64,000 bases of DNA from Candidatus Melainabacteria bacterium (GCA_022009935.1 CP091731.1:1550001-1614000); one strand, 5' to 3'; shown: positions 10,135 through 22,475, counted from the stretch's first letter. The notes: a model not told the origin generated them from the letters alone. A program made the numbers and translations.

Positions 10135-10750
10135 ATGCCAAATTATTTAACTAAAGAAGACATTAAACGTTGGAGAAGTTCTTTGGAAAGATGTACTTTG
10201 GAGCAATATGCGGAAAAATTGGGCAAAGTTATTCAAAACGAAAAAGAAACTTGTGATATCATTGACATTGTGTTTGACAAAAATCATGAAGATCCTTTCA
10301 CAATAAAGCATGATGATGCTTATACAAACCGTTATAATGGTGAAAAAATTACATCCGATTTGAATTTGGTAAATATTCGTAAAAAGCCATTAAACATTGT
10401 TAAACCTGAAAGCATGGTAAACAAATCATCTACGAGTAAATTGAATAGTACCGTTCAAAAGAAAGAATTAAAAAATCAAAATTTGAATATAATAAAACAA
10501 CAACCACAAAGTAATGAAACTGTTATATTAAATGATATTTCTTTTAATAAACCGTTAACAGACAGAGAGCAAATGGTTTTTGAACATTTTTATCTTCATA
10601 AAAAATACAACAGTTTTTGCAAAGGATTTAGCAGAAATTCTATCATTACCTCGTGATTATGTTTATAAATATATCAAAAACTTAAGAGCAAAATTAAGTC
10701 GTGATATACTTGTTAATTCAGAAAAAGGCGGGTATGTTTTAAAATTATAA
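10135..10750 (+). CDS. Putative DNA-binding protein with C-terminal helix-turn-helix
   Basis: ATG 10135 follows GAGGAGAT. The first 90 residues (MPNYLTKEDIKRWRSSLERCTLEQYAEKLG) are helical and charged, then a Lys/Asn/Gln-rich linker, then a C-terminal domain reading REQMVFEHFYLHKKYTVFAKDLAEILSLPRDYVYKYIKNLRAKL after repair of a shift near 10620. That last part has the spacing of a helix-turn-helix. The last codon is at 10750, 21 bp before the dehydratase-related gene. Function is not recognised; a regulator of the next gene is possible. Confidence 0.5.
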
Positions 10751-10771
10751 ATTTAATGAAAAATAAAGAAT

Positions 10772-11921
<1,150 letters not shown>

Positions 11922-13146
11922 TAAACAAAGTTTGCAGGATTTTTTTCATCTCTTCAATTGCTTTATAGCGTGCAACTTTTGAGGATAGTTTTTCTATATT
12001 AGCTAAATACAATAATGGTGCGGCAAATGCAACAATTGGAAGAGCGGCACCTGCGAATATTTGTAATAATTTGTTTGGAATTTTTGATGTTAAAAATACA
12101 ATAGGAGTTGTTAAAACAGGCATCGAAAGTGCTAAGCCTATGGAGGCTATTTGTGTTATAAACTCGGTATTTTCAGCATAATCCTGCGATTTAATATCTA
12201 TATTTTCAATCATTGAAGTAAGAAGTTCTTTGTCTTTTTTTGCTTCAAGAATTTCATCTTCTGTAAGTTTTCTATCATAATTAGATTTTATTTCATTATT
12301 TATAGTATCAAAATAAGTTTTTTGTTGCTCATTTATTTTACTACTATCTTTAATCATCTTTTTAATAGTTTCAATTGGTTTGGAAAAATTGAACATCTCA
12401 TAGTTTGATTTTAGATTGCGTGATTGTTTTTCTTTTTAGTCAATTGAATTGTTTTTGCAATATTATTAACTTCTTCTTTTTGTTTGTCGTTTAGTATTGC
12501 AAATTGATTAAAATCATCCAACTCATTTTGCATTGCTTCAAAGCGTGCAGCTTTTGAGGACTCTACCTCTAATCTTGCACTATAGAGTGAAAATGCAATG
12601 TCTGAAGCTAAACCAGCTATTAAAGATAATAAAATATAACTACCATAAACAGCTCCTACTTTTGTAAAAGTTATATTTGTTCCCGGTATTAGTGGTTTAT
12701 CTATATCTTTTGCAAATAATTTATTTTTTGATAAAATTTTTCTTGATAAATTTTTAACACCTTTAAAACAACTCAACCCTAAAGCACCCACAAAACATAT
12801 CCAGCCAACAGGTTTTTGTATACCTTGTTTTGATAAAGCGATTATTGTTTCAATATCTTCAGCTTTCTCCTGTGAATAATCATCCATTATATCAACTGCA
12901 TTGAAAAGAATTTCAGCTTTTGCTTTGGCTTTTTTAATTCTTCTTCACTTGGTGGTTTTGTTTTAAAAAGGTATTCTTTTTTGCGCTGCGAATTTCACGC
13001 TGTTTTTTCCAAGCATTATAATTTGGAATTTCTTTTTTATAATCTTTATAAGTCTGACCAATATTTTGCATAAAATTTTCTCTCGTTTTATATTCATACA
13101 AAACTCGTGAAAAAAAATTTTTGCTAGCAAAATACGTATAGATTTG

Positions 13147-13752
13147 TTAAGATTTAACAACAAGTGATAAGATATAGTTATAAGCGTTTACGGATTCGGC
13201 TGAAATTGTCATATTCCTGTCAAGAAGGCTTTTTATAGTTGTTTTGAAACATAACAAAACGGCTCGGTTTAGTCCGTTGTCTTTATCAAGCTCTTTTAAA
13301 ATCATGTTTCTGTATTCTGCGTTGCGGGTTTTTGGTTCAATTTTATCAGATAAAAAAACTATTTTTTCAAAATCACTCATTCCAACACGCCCGACAGTGT
13401 GATATTTTATCGCATTTAGTATTTCTTCATCATCTATTTCAAAATTTTCTCTGGCAAAACAACACCCGACAGGTGCATGGTAGGTTTTGTAGTTTGAAAG
13501 GTCAAACTCTTTTGAAATTTCTTCGTTGTTTGCAATGTGTTCTTTCAAACTGTCAATTGTGAAGCATTTTGCGCAATCGTGAAGAAGCGCTGCAACTTTT
13601 ATCTTGTTTTCACTTTGAGGAATATATTTTTTTGCAAGCTCAACCGCTTGCTCCATTGTTCCAATGGAGTGAATATATTTTTCCTCATTTAAGTTTTCTT
13701 TTAACCAACATTTAAATTTTTCAATATCATTCTCTGTATAAATTTTTTTCAT
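13147..13752 (-). CDS. yqeK: YqeK-type HD-domain phosphohydrolase
   Basis: Bis(5'-nucleosyl)-tetraphosphatase (symmetrical) family that hydrolyses Ap4A to ADP. HD signature ALLHDCAKC with YIHSIGTMEQAVELA upstream, HAPVGCCFAREN and AIKYHTVGRVGM, and the closing FLSDKIEP segment. Intact, 201 residues. It overlaps the end of nadD by 26 bp, the usual NadD-YqeK pairing of low-GC bacteria. Confidence 0.9.
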   Translation of the reverse strand: MKKIYTENDIEKFKCWLKENLNEEKYIHSIGTMEQAVELAKKYIPQSENKIKVAALLHDCAKCFTIDSLKEHIANNEEISKEFDLSNYKTYHAPVGCCFARENFEIDDEEILNAIKYHTVGRVGMSDFEKIVFLSDKIEPKTRNAEYRNMILKELDKDNGLNRAVLLCFKTTIKSLLDRNMTISAESVNAYNYILSLVVKS

Positions 13753-14336
13753 AAATATATTCTCTAACTTCCTTAGGCACTAGACTGTCGATTTTTTTGT
13801 TTATTTTTATGTTTTGGCGAATTTGGCTTGAAGAAATGTCAACAGGTGTAAAGTCCAAAAGCTCAAAATCGTAGCCGTTTTCTTTTAAAATATCAAATTT
13901 TTCGTTTATATCTTCGCTATTTTGAATGTTTCTTGTGCAAACCAGAAACTTAACAAGTTTTTTCAATTCTTCTGTTTTATACCAGTTGTCTATTTTTTAA
14001 AAATGCATCATAGCCTATAATAAAGTTTATTTTACCTTCAATTTGGTTCTTGTATTTTTTATAAATAGCACAAATGGTGTTATAGGTGTATGATACTTGG
14101 TCAAAATTGTATTCAATGTCGCTAAAATCGAATTTGTTAATGTTTTTAACCGCAAGCTTCACCATTTCAAGTCGCTTTATCGCTATATTTTTTGTCCAAA
14201 TTTTGTTTGAAAGGTGAAATGTATGAGGGTATAAAAATAACTTTTTCAAAATTGAATTTTTTTGCACAAAATTGGCAATAGCCAAATGTCCGTTGTGTAT
14301 AGGGTTAAAGGTTCCACATAGCAAACATATTTTCAT
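13727..14336 (-). CDS. nadD: Nicotinate-nucleotide adenylyltransferase
   Basis: Makes deamido-NAD from NaMN and ATP. The N-terminus MKICLLCGTFNPIHNGHLAIA carries the nucleotidyltransferase GTFNPIHxGH motif. The C-terminal part has VDISSSQIRQNI, the ISS-T/S-x-IR motif. A shift near 13975 separates the two halves. AGAGGT before ATG 14336 overlaps the stop region of the uridine-kinase-like gene, so the genes are translationally close. Confidence 0.9.
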
Positions 14337-14345
14337 TTTAACCTC

Positions 14346-15231
14346 TTATCGTGCCATTTGTTTTTCAAAATGAATTTCATCAATAAGCTCTAACACTTTG
14401 CCGATAAATTCATTGTATTTTTTCAAGTTTGGCTTCGCCTGAAAGGATGATGTCTGCATATTGACTATTTGGCTCAACATAAATTTTAGCTTTTTTCAAA
14501 GCGTTTTCATAAACAGAATTTGCAGAATTGCCTAAGTTGCGCTCATTTGCACGCTGAAAAAATCTTTGTTTTTGAACGTTTTGAGAAACATCAACATAAA
14601 TTTTAAAATCCAAAACATCATGCAATGCTTCATTTAAGGTGAAAAGTCCTTCAGTTATAATTATTTTTGAACTTTCGACATATTGAACATTATCGTGTCG
14701 AATGGCAGTACCAGACATGTCGTATTTAGGGAAGATAAACATTTTTTCCGCTTAGAAGCTCATAAATGTGTTTTGCCATTAAACTCAATTCCAATGCTTC
14801 GGGGCAATCAAGATCATAATTTTTAGCAAAATTATCGAAACCGCCATAATATTTAACCAAATCAGACCTGTCATAGTAATAATCGTCTGTATTTATTCTA
14901 CATATAGCATTTTTAATGTTTCGTTTGTTCGAATATTCAAAAATTGTTTTTATTATTTCTTTTGCAATTGTTGATTTGCCACTTGCTGTTTGTCCGGAAA
15001 TTCCAATTGCACAAGAGCGTGTTATTTCGCCGGATAAAAACATTGCCAGTTTGGAAACCAGATTGTCAGAAATAAAAAAATAAAGATAGAATCATTGGAT
15101 TCTATCTCGTTTTTAAATATATTTTTTAATTTTTTTTCAATTATTTCAAATCGTGAAAAATCACTTTCAGAAGAGCGTTTTTTGCAAACTAAAGTTTGAT
15201 AACCACTTTCAACTTTCAACCCTGATGCCAC
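14346..15231 (-). CDS. Uridine-kinase-like P-loop kinase
   Basis: GTG 15231 follows AAAGGA. After an N-terminal extension of about 60 residues comes GISGQTASGKSTIAKEI (Walker A), the DDYYYD substrate motif, and IIITEGLFTLNE with a lid-like RRFFQRANERN region. These are features of the uridine kinase/phosphoribulokinase superfamily. The extension and the order with nadD-yqeK are unusual for Udk. Shifts near 15030, 14735 and 14425; the last extends the reading to the stop at 14346. The substrate is uncertain. Confidence 0.7.
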
Positions 15232-15330
15232 TTAGAAATCCTTTCAACTATTTTTAAATCTTATTTCTAATTAAATTTTAACATACAGCATTTTTTATAC
15301 AAGAGGTTTAGATAGAATATTTTACAAAAT

Positions 15331-15750
15331 TCAATAATTTTTATTTTTGTATTTATTATCTATATAATCAAGCATAAAATAATCATCATTTAACGTTGCA
15401 TATTCTGCTGTTACATAATCACTATAAGTAACTTTATGATCTCGAAAAAAATAAGTATAATTTTTTGTTGAATCAGGTACAATTTTATCAAATGTTCCAT
15501 TATTATTTTTTAACATAAATCATAACAGTTTCACCTTCATTCACTTTGTCCCCAAAGCTATCTTTTTGAATGTGTAAATGAATCATGATTTGAATTTGAT
15601 ATGGCACCATTTGAGTCTAAGCTCTTTAAAGAAAAAATTTGTTGTGCTTTTTTTCAAAAAAGAACCTGTTTGTAATTTAGATTCAAGTGGTAAACTGCTT
15701 GATGAAGAACTTGTGTAAGAATGTATTATTGGCGATTGTACTTTAAACAT
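15331..15750 (-). CDS. Small hypothetical protein
   Basis: ATG 15750 (MFKVQSPIIHS) follows AAAGGATAAATT. After a Ser-rich N-terminus, repair of shifts near 15630, 15575 and 15512 gives DSFGDKVNEGETVMIYVKNNN and an aromatic acidic C-terminus ending YIDNKYKNKNY. No signal peptide or known domain is visible. About 138 residues. It may be a lineage-specific protein. Confidence 0.45.
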
Positions 15751-15810
15751 AATTTATCCTTTATTAATTAATAGTTTTAATATTTAAAATAACATTCACA
15801 AGATTTAGTT

Positions 15811-15972
15811 TTAATATTTTTTTTCAAATGTATCGTTTTTTAAACTATTTTTTGTCTTAAAATAAATTTTTTTTGCTTCGATAAATTCTGCACTGTCGTT
15901 AGCAAATTTGTCTAAATTCTTAGGTACAGAAGGACTACGACGCAAAGATACTTGAATAAAACTCAATCTCAT
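15811..15972 (-). CDS. Small hypothetical protein, 53 residues
   Basis: ATG 15972 with AAAGGAAAC nine bases upstream begins MRLSFIQVSLRRSPSVP and ends FEKKY at 15811. The strong ribosome site, mixed hydrophilic composition and same orientation as the next gene 60 bp downstream support coding. No homologue recognised. Confidence 0.45.
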   Translation of the reverse strand: MRLSFIQVSLRRSPSVPKNLDKFANDSAEFIEAKKIYFKTKNSLKNDTFEKKY

Positions 15973-16153
15973 TTGTTAATGTTTCCTTTTATAATTTTAT
16001 TTTTATAGCTAATAAAATTGATTATATATTAAAATATTATTCTGTCAAATTTAAAAGGTATGATAATTATAAAATCATAGAAAAATAAAATTTTAATGAT
16101 AAAATAAAAGATGAGTAAAAGATAGAAATTGAGAAAATGGAGAAATTAAGATT
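15973..16153. other. Divergent intergenic region before pfp
   Basis: About 180 bp, AT-rich; must hold the pfp promoter. GGAG lies 13 bp before the pfp ATG. Confidence 0.35.
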
Positions 16154-17787
16154 ATGAAAAAACTTTCACCACTTCAAGAAGTTCGTTTGAAATATCAACC
16201 AAAACTTCCAGAATCTTTAAAACACGGAATAGCAAGCCTTAAACTAAAAGAAGGTGAAAAAACAAAAGCTGTAAAGGATGAGGCTAAAATAGAAGAACTA
16301 TTTCCAAACTGTTATGGTGCACCAATTGTTGAATTTGTTTACGATAGCAACACAAACAATGAAACAGAAGAAAAAAATATCGGTGTAATTTTATCAGGCG
16401 GTCAAGCTCCCGGTGGTCATAACGTTATTTCCGGGTTGTATGATGCTTTAAAGAACGCAAACAAAAATAATAAACTTTATGGATTTTTAGGGTATTCCAT
16501 CAGGCATTATCGAAGGTGATTATATTGAATTCGATGATAAAAAAATAGATGAATATAGAAATACAGGTGGTTTTGACATTATTGGTTCAGGTCGTACAAA
16601 GCTTGAAACCGAAGAACAGTTTGAAAAAGCCTTAAATGTTTGCAAAAAGCTCAATATCAAAGGTATTGTAATAATTGGTGGTGATGATTCAAACACAAAC
16701 GCTTGTATGTTGGCTGAGTGGTTGAAATCTCACAATACAGGCATTCAAGTTGTTGGTTGTCCAAAAACAATCGATGGCGATTTAAAAAATGACCAAATTG
16801 AAATTTCATTCGGGTTTGATACAGCCACAAAAACTTATGGTGAGCTTATCGGCAACATTCAAAGAGATGCAAACAGTGCAAAAAAATATTGGCACTTTAT
16901 TAAAATTATGGGAAGAAGTGCTTCTCACGTTGCATTGGAAGCAGCTTTGCAAACACAACCCAACATCACTTTAATTTCAGAAGAAGTTGAAAACGAAAAA
17001 ATGTCTCTAGACCAAATTGTAACTTATATTGCCGATGTTGTTGCAAAACGCTCTCAAATGGGCAAAAACTTTGGTATAGCCGTAATCCCTGAAGGTTTGA
17101 TTGAATTTATTCCTGAAATGAAGTCTATGATTGCAAACTTGAATGATTTAATGGCAAAATTAGAAAAAGACGAAAATTATACTAATGCCAATAATGAAGA
17201 AAAATTTGCAATTATTGAAAAAGAACTTGATAGCAACAACAAACACGTCTTTGCTTCATTACCACAATTGATTAAAGCACAACTTCTTATGGATAGAGAT
17301 CCTCATGGTAACGTTCAAGTTTCAAAAATCGAAACTGAAAAATTGCTAATTGAAATGGTTAAAACAAAATTGGCACAAATGAAAAAAGAAGGTAAGTTTA
17401 ACGGTAAATTCTCAGACCAAGCACACTTCTTTGGTTATGAAGGTCGTTGTGCATTCCCTTCAAACTTTGACGCTGATTATTGCTATTCATTGGGTTACAA
17501 TGCTTTTGCATTGTTGAATTTTGGTTTGACAGGGTATTTATCTTCAATTAAAAACCTTACAAAAGAAGCTAAAGATTGGGTTGCAGGCGGTGTTCCTTTG
17601 ACTATGATGATGAACATGGAAAAGCGTCACGGCGTGTTCAAACCTGTAATCCAAAAAAGCACTTGTTGAACTTGACGGTCCTGTTTTCAACCAACTAAAA
17701 CAAAACCGTGAAAATTGGGCAATGAACGACGAGTACTTGTTCCCAGGGGCAATTCAATACTTTGACCAACTGAAGTTTGCGATTTAA
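16154..17787 (+). CDS. pfp: Pyrophosphate-fructose 6-phosphate 1-phosphotransferase, long form
   Basis: Reversible PPi-dependent phosphofructokinase of glycolysis/gluconeogenesis. GGQAPGGHN near residue 80, [11 protein letters not shown] (the Asp replacing the ATP-type Gly marks PPi use), PKTIDGDL with the PPi-specific Lys, and [11 protein letters not shown] are all present. About 544 residues matches the long clade. Shifts near 16495 and 17655 separate a 120-residue N-terminus and the last 40 residues. The 3' UTR holds six 52-bp repeats before a terminator. Use of PPi suggests an energy-saving fermentative glycolysis. Confidence 0.95.
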
Positions 17788-18090
17788 AAACAAGAACATT
17801 GGTTTTGGAACAACAGTAAAGATTTGCTAAGTGCATAAAAAACAAGGACATTGGTTTTGGAGCAACAGTAAAGATTTGCTAAGTGCATAAAAAACAAGGA
17901 CATTGGTTTTGGAGCAACAGTAAAGATTTGCTAAGTGCATAAAAAACAAGAACATTGGTTTTGGAGCAACAGTAAAGATTTGCTAAGTGCATAAAAAACA
18001 AGAACATTGGTTTTGGAGCAACAGTAAGGATTTGCTAAGTGCATAAAAAAAACAAGAACATTGGTTTTGGAGCAACAGTAAAGATTTGCT
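17788..18090 (+). repeat. 52-bp minisatellite, six copies, in the pfp 3' UTR
   Basis: Each unit contains ACATTGGTTTTGGAGCAAC and AAGATTTGCTAAGTGCAT. The CATTGG marks fall at 17797, 17849, 17901, 17953, 18005 and 18059, so the period is 52, 52, 52, 52 and 54. Copies differ at one or two bases (gaacatt/ggacatt; first copy GGAACAAC). The array starts directly at the pfp stop codon and ends about 15 bp before the terminator. 52 is not a multiple of three and stops occur, so it is probably not translated. Confidence 0.95.
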
Positions 18091-18104
18091 GATATAAAGA
18101 TAAT

Positions 18105-18140
18105 AAAACACCGCTTTACTTTAACAAGTGGTGTTTTATT
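18105..18140 (+). terminator. Terminator after pfp and its repeats, bidirectional
   Basis: 12-bp stem AAAACACCGCTT (18105-18116) / AAGTGGTGTTTT (18126-18137) with one G-U pair, followed by ATTTT. It overlaps the last codons of the convergent GNAT gene. Confidence 0.85.
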
Positions 18141-18697
18141 TTGTTAAATATTTCATCAACATTTGTTATATACGAATATAAAACACTAAAAGTTTCTTCT
18201 ATGTTATTCAAGATATTTTCATCGTCGAGTGATTTTGAATTTAGCGGTTTGTACAAAAGTTTCATTTCATAAAGTCCAAAATCGTTTGGCATAAAGTACT
18301 TTGTGTGTGTTTCAACACATTTTATCTTTTGTTTGTAAAACTGCAGGCGTTTTTGTGTGTTGAGGTCTTTCTCATTTTCTGGTTCAACTTCAAAATAGAC
18401 ACCGTTTAGCTTTTTGTATTTATTAAAAAGATGATTTAAAATTTGTGTGCCAAAACCTTTTGATTGAAAATTTTTAAATATCGCAAGATAATCCACCCAA
18501 ATAAAATCGCTTAAATAATAAGAAATATAGCCTATATTTTGGTTGTTTATTTTAAACAATTCACATTTATAGTTAGAGGAGTTAAGAAGTTTTAAAAAGA
18601 AATCAAATGTTTTCAATTCGCACTTTGGAAATTGAGTAAGCATATCATTGTAAATAATTTCAAAATCTTTTTTGTCGGAAATAAAAACTGAATTCAT
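18116..18697 (-). CDS. GNAT-family N-acetyltransferase
   Basis: IGYISYYLSDFIWVDYLAIFKNFQSKGFGTQIL carries the GNAT beta4-alpha3 core with the acetyl-CoA loop Q-S-K-G-F-G-T, followed by FEVEPEN and a FYKQKIK segment. Intact, 193 residues. The substrate cannot be predicted. It is 27 bp downstream of the MlaD-like gene on the same strand. Confidence 0.8.
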   Translation of the reverse strand: MNSVFISDKKDFEIIYNDMLTQFPKCELKTFDFFLKLLNSSNYKCELFKINNQNIGYISYYLSDFIWVDYLAIFKNFQSKGFGTQILNHLFNKYKKLNGVYFEVEPENEKDLNTQKRLQFYKQKIKCVETHTKYFMPNDFGLYEMKLLYKPLNSKSLDDENILNNIEETFSVLYSYITNVDEIFNKIKHHLLK

Positions 18698-18724
18698 AAT
18701 ATAAACATTATATCATGTTCAAAA

Positions 18725-19646
18725 CTATTTTTGGCATTCGCAATTGTCATTTTCGTTAATTGTTTTGCCAAAAAGAATTCTTAATCCGCCAAAGTTTTTG
18801 GATAGAGTATTTTTAATTCCGCAGGTGATGTCATCAACATTGTCAATTATATTATCAATTTGCATGACTTGAGTGTTTATTGTTGTTGGCACTTTTTCGT
18901 CTACGGAACCTGTTAAAACTGACAGATTTAGTGTTGTTGATTTGATATTTTCAAAAGATGTATTTATTCCTGAAAATATGCTTTGAAGTTCATTTTGATT
19001 TATTGCATAGTTCACTTTTGATGTAATTTGGTTAACATTGTTTGAAGCTTGATTGAAATTTGAAGTAGTTTGGTAGAGGTTGTTTTGGTTTTGTTCAACA
19101 AGTGTTTGCATGGTTTGGAATAAATCGCCCAAAGCAAGGATTGTGTTGTCAAGATCATTAATTGTTCTTGAAAGGTCTTTTTGGATGTTTTTTAAAGCAT
19201 TTGGGTCTTGGTTTTGAAAAAGTTCTTCAAGAGGTATCATTGAAACACCTTCGATAACATTTTTTGTTGAAAGTCTTGCCAAAGCAGGAGCCGAAGGGTA
19301 AACAAGTTCAACAAAATCTATGTTTTTGTCGTTAATTTTTATTCGTTTAAATTGAGCAAAGGTATTTCGCGGCAAGTTCAAATCTTTTGGAAACAAAACA
19401 ACCGTCATACGTGTTTTTGTGTAAGATTTGTCGGGTTTAATACGAATACATCTGCCTATTTTAAAACCGTTATAAACAACAGGCGGATAACCACGAAATG
19501 GTCTGAGTTTTGTATACTCAATTGTGACATAAGTGTAACTTAAAATTTTGAAAATAAAATATATTGTAAAAGCACAAAATAGCACAAAAAATGTGTGAAA
19601 GAAATGTGATTTAGTTTTTAAATATGCTTTTTATTTTTTCTATCAT
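18725..19646 (-). CDS. MlaD/MCE-domain lipid-transport protein
   Basis: Inner-membrane-anchored MCE protein that would bind and shuttle phospholipids between membranes. ATG 19646 (MIEKIKSIFK) then one transmembrane helix (FFVLFCAFTIYFIFKIL), the MCE domain (PPVVYNGFKIGRCIRI, with the usual G-x-x-V/I-G pattern), and a long coiled-coil tail of Asn/Gln-rich heptads. One shift near 19590. No permease or ATPase partner is adjacent. Its presence indicates a diderm envelope. Confidence 0.8.
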
Positions 19647-19723
19647 ATAAAAAATATAATATTATTTTAAAATAAATTTATTCACTTTGTGTTTAATAAT
19701 CTTGTGGATATAATAGTTGTTTT

Positions 19724-20930
19724 TATATGACGGGCTGCGGATTCGTCGTTGGCTTTGCCTGATTGTGAGGAACTGAACGGAGTGAAATAATTTTGTAAAA
19801 ATTATAAAACCCAGTTGCATAGTTCCGAACCCGACGTAATCCAAGACAGCGCGCGTTCAAAATTTGAATAAATTCACCAACGCGGATTGATTTTAGCTTA
19901 GTTATAGCGTTGAAGTCCAATTAATGCTTTTTATGAGACATTTTTCGTTTAGGTTTTATATGACGGGCTGCGGATTCGTCGTTGGCTGTCTTGGATTTTT
20001 TTCTAGCTCACAGAACCGTGCCTTATGTGCCTTGCACAAGCCGGCACGGTCTGTTCGCTATCCGGATTCGCTCCGCTCCATCCGTACGCAAATCCGCTTT
20101 TGGTGTCAAAAGTTGCACAAAAACGTACCCTAAAGGGCATCCTCCCTTGTAAGACTCAACTTCGTTTCGTCAACAAGAAGAGCTACAACCCCCTTGATTG
20201 TCACAGCTGTGCTAAATTCAACCCGAGCGGTCTTAACTCGCACTTCGTGCTCAGACAGACGGCTGCCTGACAATGTTTCATTAGCGGATTTCCGGACGGG
20301 CGGAGTCCCGGGGGAGCGAAAAACCGACGCCGGCAAGCCCAAAGGGCGACAGGCGGAGTGTTTTGAGCGAGAAGGAAATCCAAGACAGTGATAATTGTTC
20401 GTGCCTGCGTATGGGTTGCATTTGTTACTATTATCAGATAAACAATTGTGCAGTTCCAGGGTCGCAAGGGGCTTTAGCCCCTTGCACTAATCTATTATGG
20501 CGAAACAAACATGAAGAAAAAAGATATAATTGGACTTCAATGCCAATAAACAACCAAAGATCAATCCTCATTGAGGAATGAAGTCAATGTATTGAACGCG
20601 CGATAGCCCGTTATATAAAAAGCCTAGTTTCGCCCCAACCAACGTGTTTTTATATAACGGGCTGCGGATTCGTCGTTGGCTTCGCCTGATTGTGAGGAAC
20701 TGAACGGAGTGAAATAATTTTGTAAAAAATTATAAAACCCAGTTGCATAGTTCCGAACCCGACGTAATCCAAGACAGCGCGCGTTCGATTTTAAATGTCA
20801 TCCACCAACGCGGATTGATTTTAGATTGGTTATAGCGTTGAAGTTCAGTTATAGCTTTATCCTAAACATTTTTTGTTTTAGGTTTATATAACGGGCTACC
20901 GCTTGACAACTGATGCGCCCATCGCCCAAA
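19724..20930. repeat. GC-rich fold-back repeat block
   Basis: Non-coding and visibly richer in G+C than its surroundings. A unit starting TGACGGGCTGCGGATTCGTC occurs near 19728 and 19960 and, as ATAACGGGCTGCGGATTCG, near 20653. The inverse AGCCCGTTATATA is at about 20606, facing TATATAACGGGCT at about 20651 and again at about 20882. A second module with CAACGCGGATTGATTTTAG and TATAGCGTTGAAGT occurs near 19878 and 20812. CCAAGACAG tails recur. A hairpin GCAAGGGGCT/AGCCCCTTGC sits at about 20465-20486. Related copies, partly inverted, lie at 46.3 and 47.6-48.2 kb. No ORF in it looks real. Confidence 0.85.
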
Positions 20931-20931
20931 A

Positions 20932-22475
20932 TTAATGTTTAAAATGTCTTATACCGGTTGTTACCATTGCAATATTATATTTGTCAGCTGTTTCAATGAC
21001 ATCTTTATCTTTAATACTGCCACCCGGTTGAATAATAGCTTTTATTCGACCTTGGGCAGCATACTGTATGTTATCAATGGCCGGAAAAAAACCATCAGAA
21101 GCCAAAACAGCATCTTTTGCCCCGTCACAGGCTTTATTTAATGATATTTCACAGCTTTCAACCCGACTTGTGTTGCCACCTGAAATTCCTAAAGTTTTAA
21201 AGTCCTTTGCTATAACTATTGCATTTGATTTAACATGTTTGGCTATTTTCCAAGCGAAAATTAAATCTTCTATAACATCTTTGTCAGGCTTGGTTTTTGT
21301 GACAACTTTAAATGTGTCTTTGTCAAGTTCTTTGACATCATAACTTTGCACCAACGTGCCAAATGGGGTGATTTTTATTTCTTTTGATATTATTCTTTTG
21401 TAAATTTCAAATTTTGTGTTTAATTTTATAAGTCTTAAATTCTTTTTTGTTTGCAAAAGTTCAAGAGCATCATCATCAAAATTTGGCGCAATGATAACTT
21501 CTAAAAAAAGTTCCTTCAAATGTTTTGCAACGTTTATATCGACATCTTTGGTAAAAGCAACAATTCCTCCAAATGCACTAATTGGATCACAATCAAGAGC
21601 CTTTTGATATGCTTCAAGTGAACTTGCTCCAAGTGCAACTCCACAGGGGATATTATGTTTTACTATTGTACAGCAATGAACATCATAAAACTCACTTGCA
21701 ATATTTAAAGCATAAGTCATATCAAGATAATTATTATATGATAATTCCTTGCCGTTTAAAATTTGATAGTCAGCAATTTGATTTTCAAAAATAGGTAATT
21801 CATATAAAGTTGCTTTTTGGTGGGGGTTTTCGCCATAACGTAATTCTTTAAGTTTTTTTATATTTAAATTTAAATATTCATTATCATCAAAAACGTTGGC
21901 TAATTTTGTATTAATAATTGAATCATATTTTGCCGTATTGTAAAAAAGCTTTGAGAGCAAGCTTTTCATTCAATTCGTAAGAATTTTGACCGTTGTTGTT
22001 TTTCAAATCTTCCAAAACTTTGTCATAATCATTTATGTCACAAACGCAAGTTACATTTTTAAAGTTTTTAGAAGCCGCTCGAAGAATAGCAACTCCACCA
22101 ATATCAATATTTTTAACAAGTTCATCAATATCCTCGGTTTGTTTTGACACTTCTTCAAACGGATAAAGATTGACTACCGCCATTTGAAAAGGCTCAATAT
22201 TAAGCTCGTTAAGCTGGGTTATATCCTCAATTTGTTTGGGGTCGGCAAGCAAACTTGCGTGAATTTTAGGATGAAGTGTTTTGACTTTGCCATTTAATAT
22301 TTCTTTAAATTCAGTAATATCCTCTACTTTTTGTGCATTCAATGTTGTTTTCACACAAATACTTTGCAGTTGATGTTGTTGACACAATTTTAAAGTTGTA
22401 TTTAGTTACAAGTTCTTTTGCAAATTCAACAAGACCATCCTTGTTCCAAACACTTATTAATGCATAATTTGTCAT
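20932..22475 (-). CDS. purH: Bifunctional AICAR transformylase / IMP cyclohydrolase
   Basis: Last two steps of purine synthesis. N-terminal MGS-like IMP cyclohydrolase part (MTNYALISVWNKDGLVEF, KTLHPKIHASLLAD), then the AICARFT part (LRYGENPHQKA, VKHNIPCGVALG, DPISAFGGIVAF, and the terminal IIQPGGSIKDKDVI, AMVTTGIRHFKH). About 513 residues, normal. Shifts near 22370 and 21950. ATG 22475 is directly after the lgt stop at 22476-22478, so the two are one transcript. Confidence 0.95.

Noticed and set aside
17788..18090. CRISPR array
   Set aside because: The units are contiguous 52-bp repeats without unique spacers.
19924..20581. Several 60-90 codon ORFs in the GC-rich repeats, also at 47634-48109
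   Set aside because: They lie in fold-back repeats, lack ribosome sites and overlap on both strands.
19724..20930. Integron attC array
   Set aside because: CAACGCGG...GCGTTGAAG ends resemble attC boxes, but the RYYYAAC/GTTRRRY boxes are not met, there are no cassette ORFs, and no integron integrase is visible.
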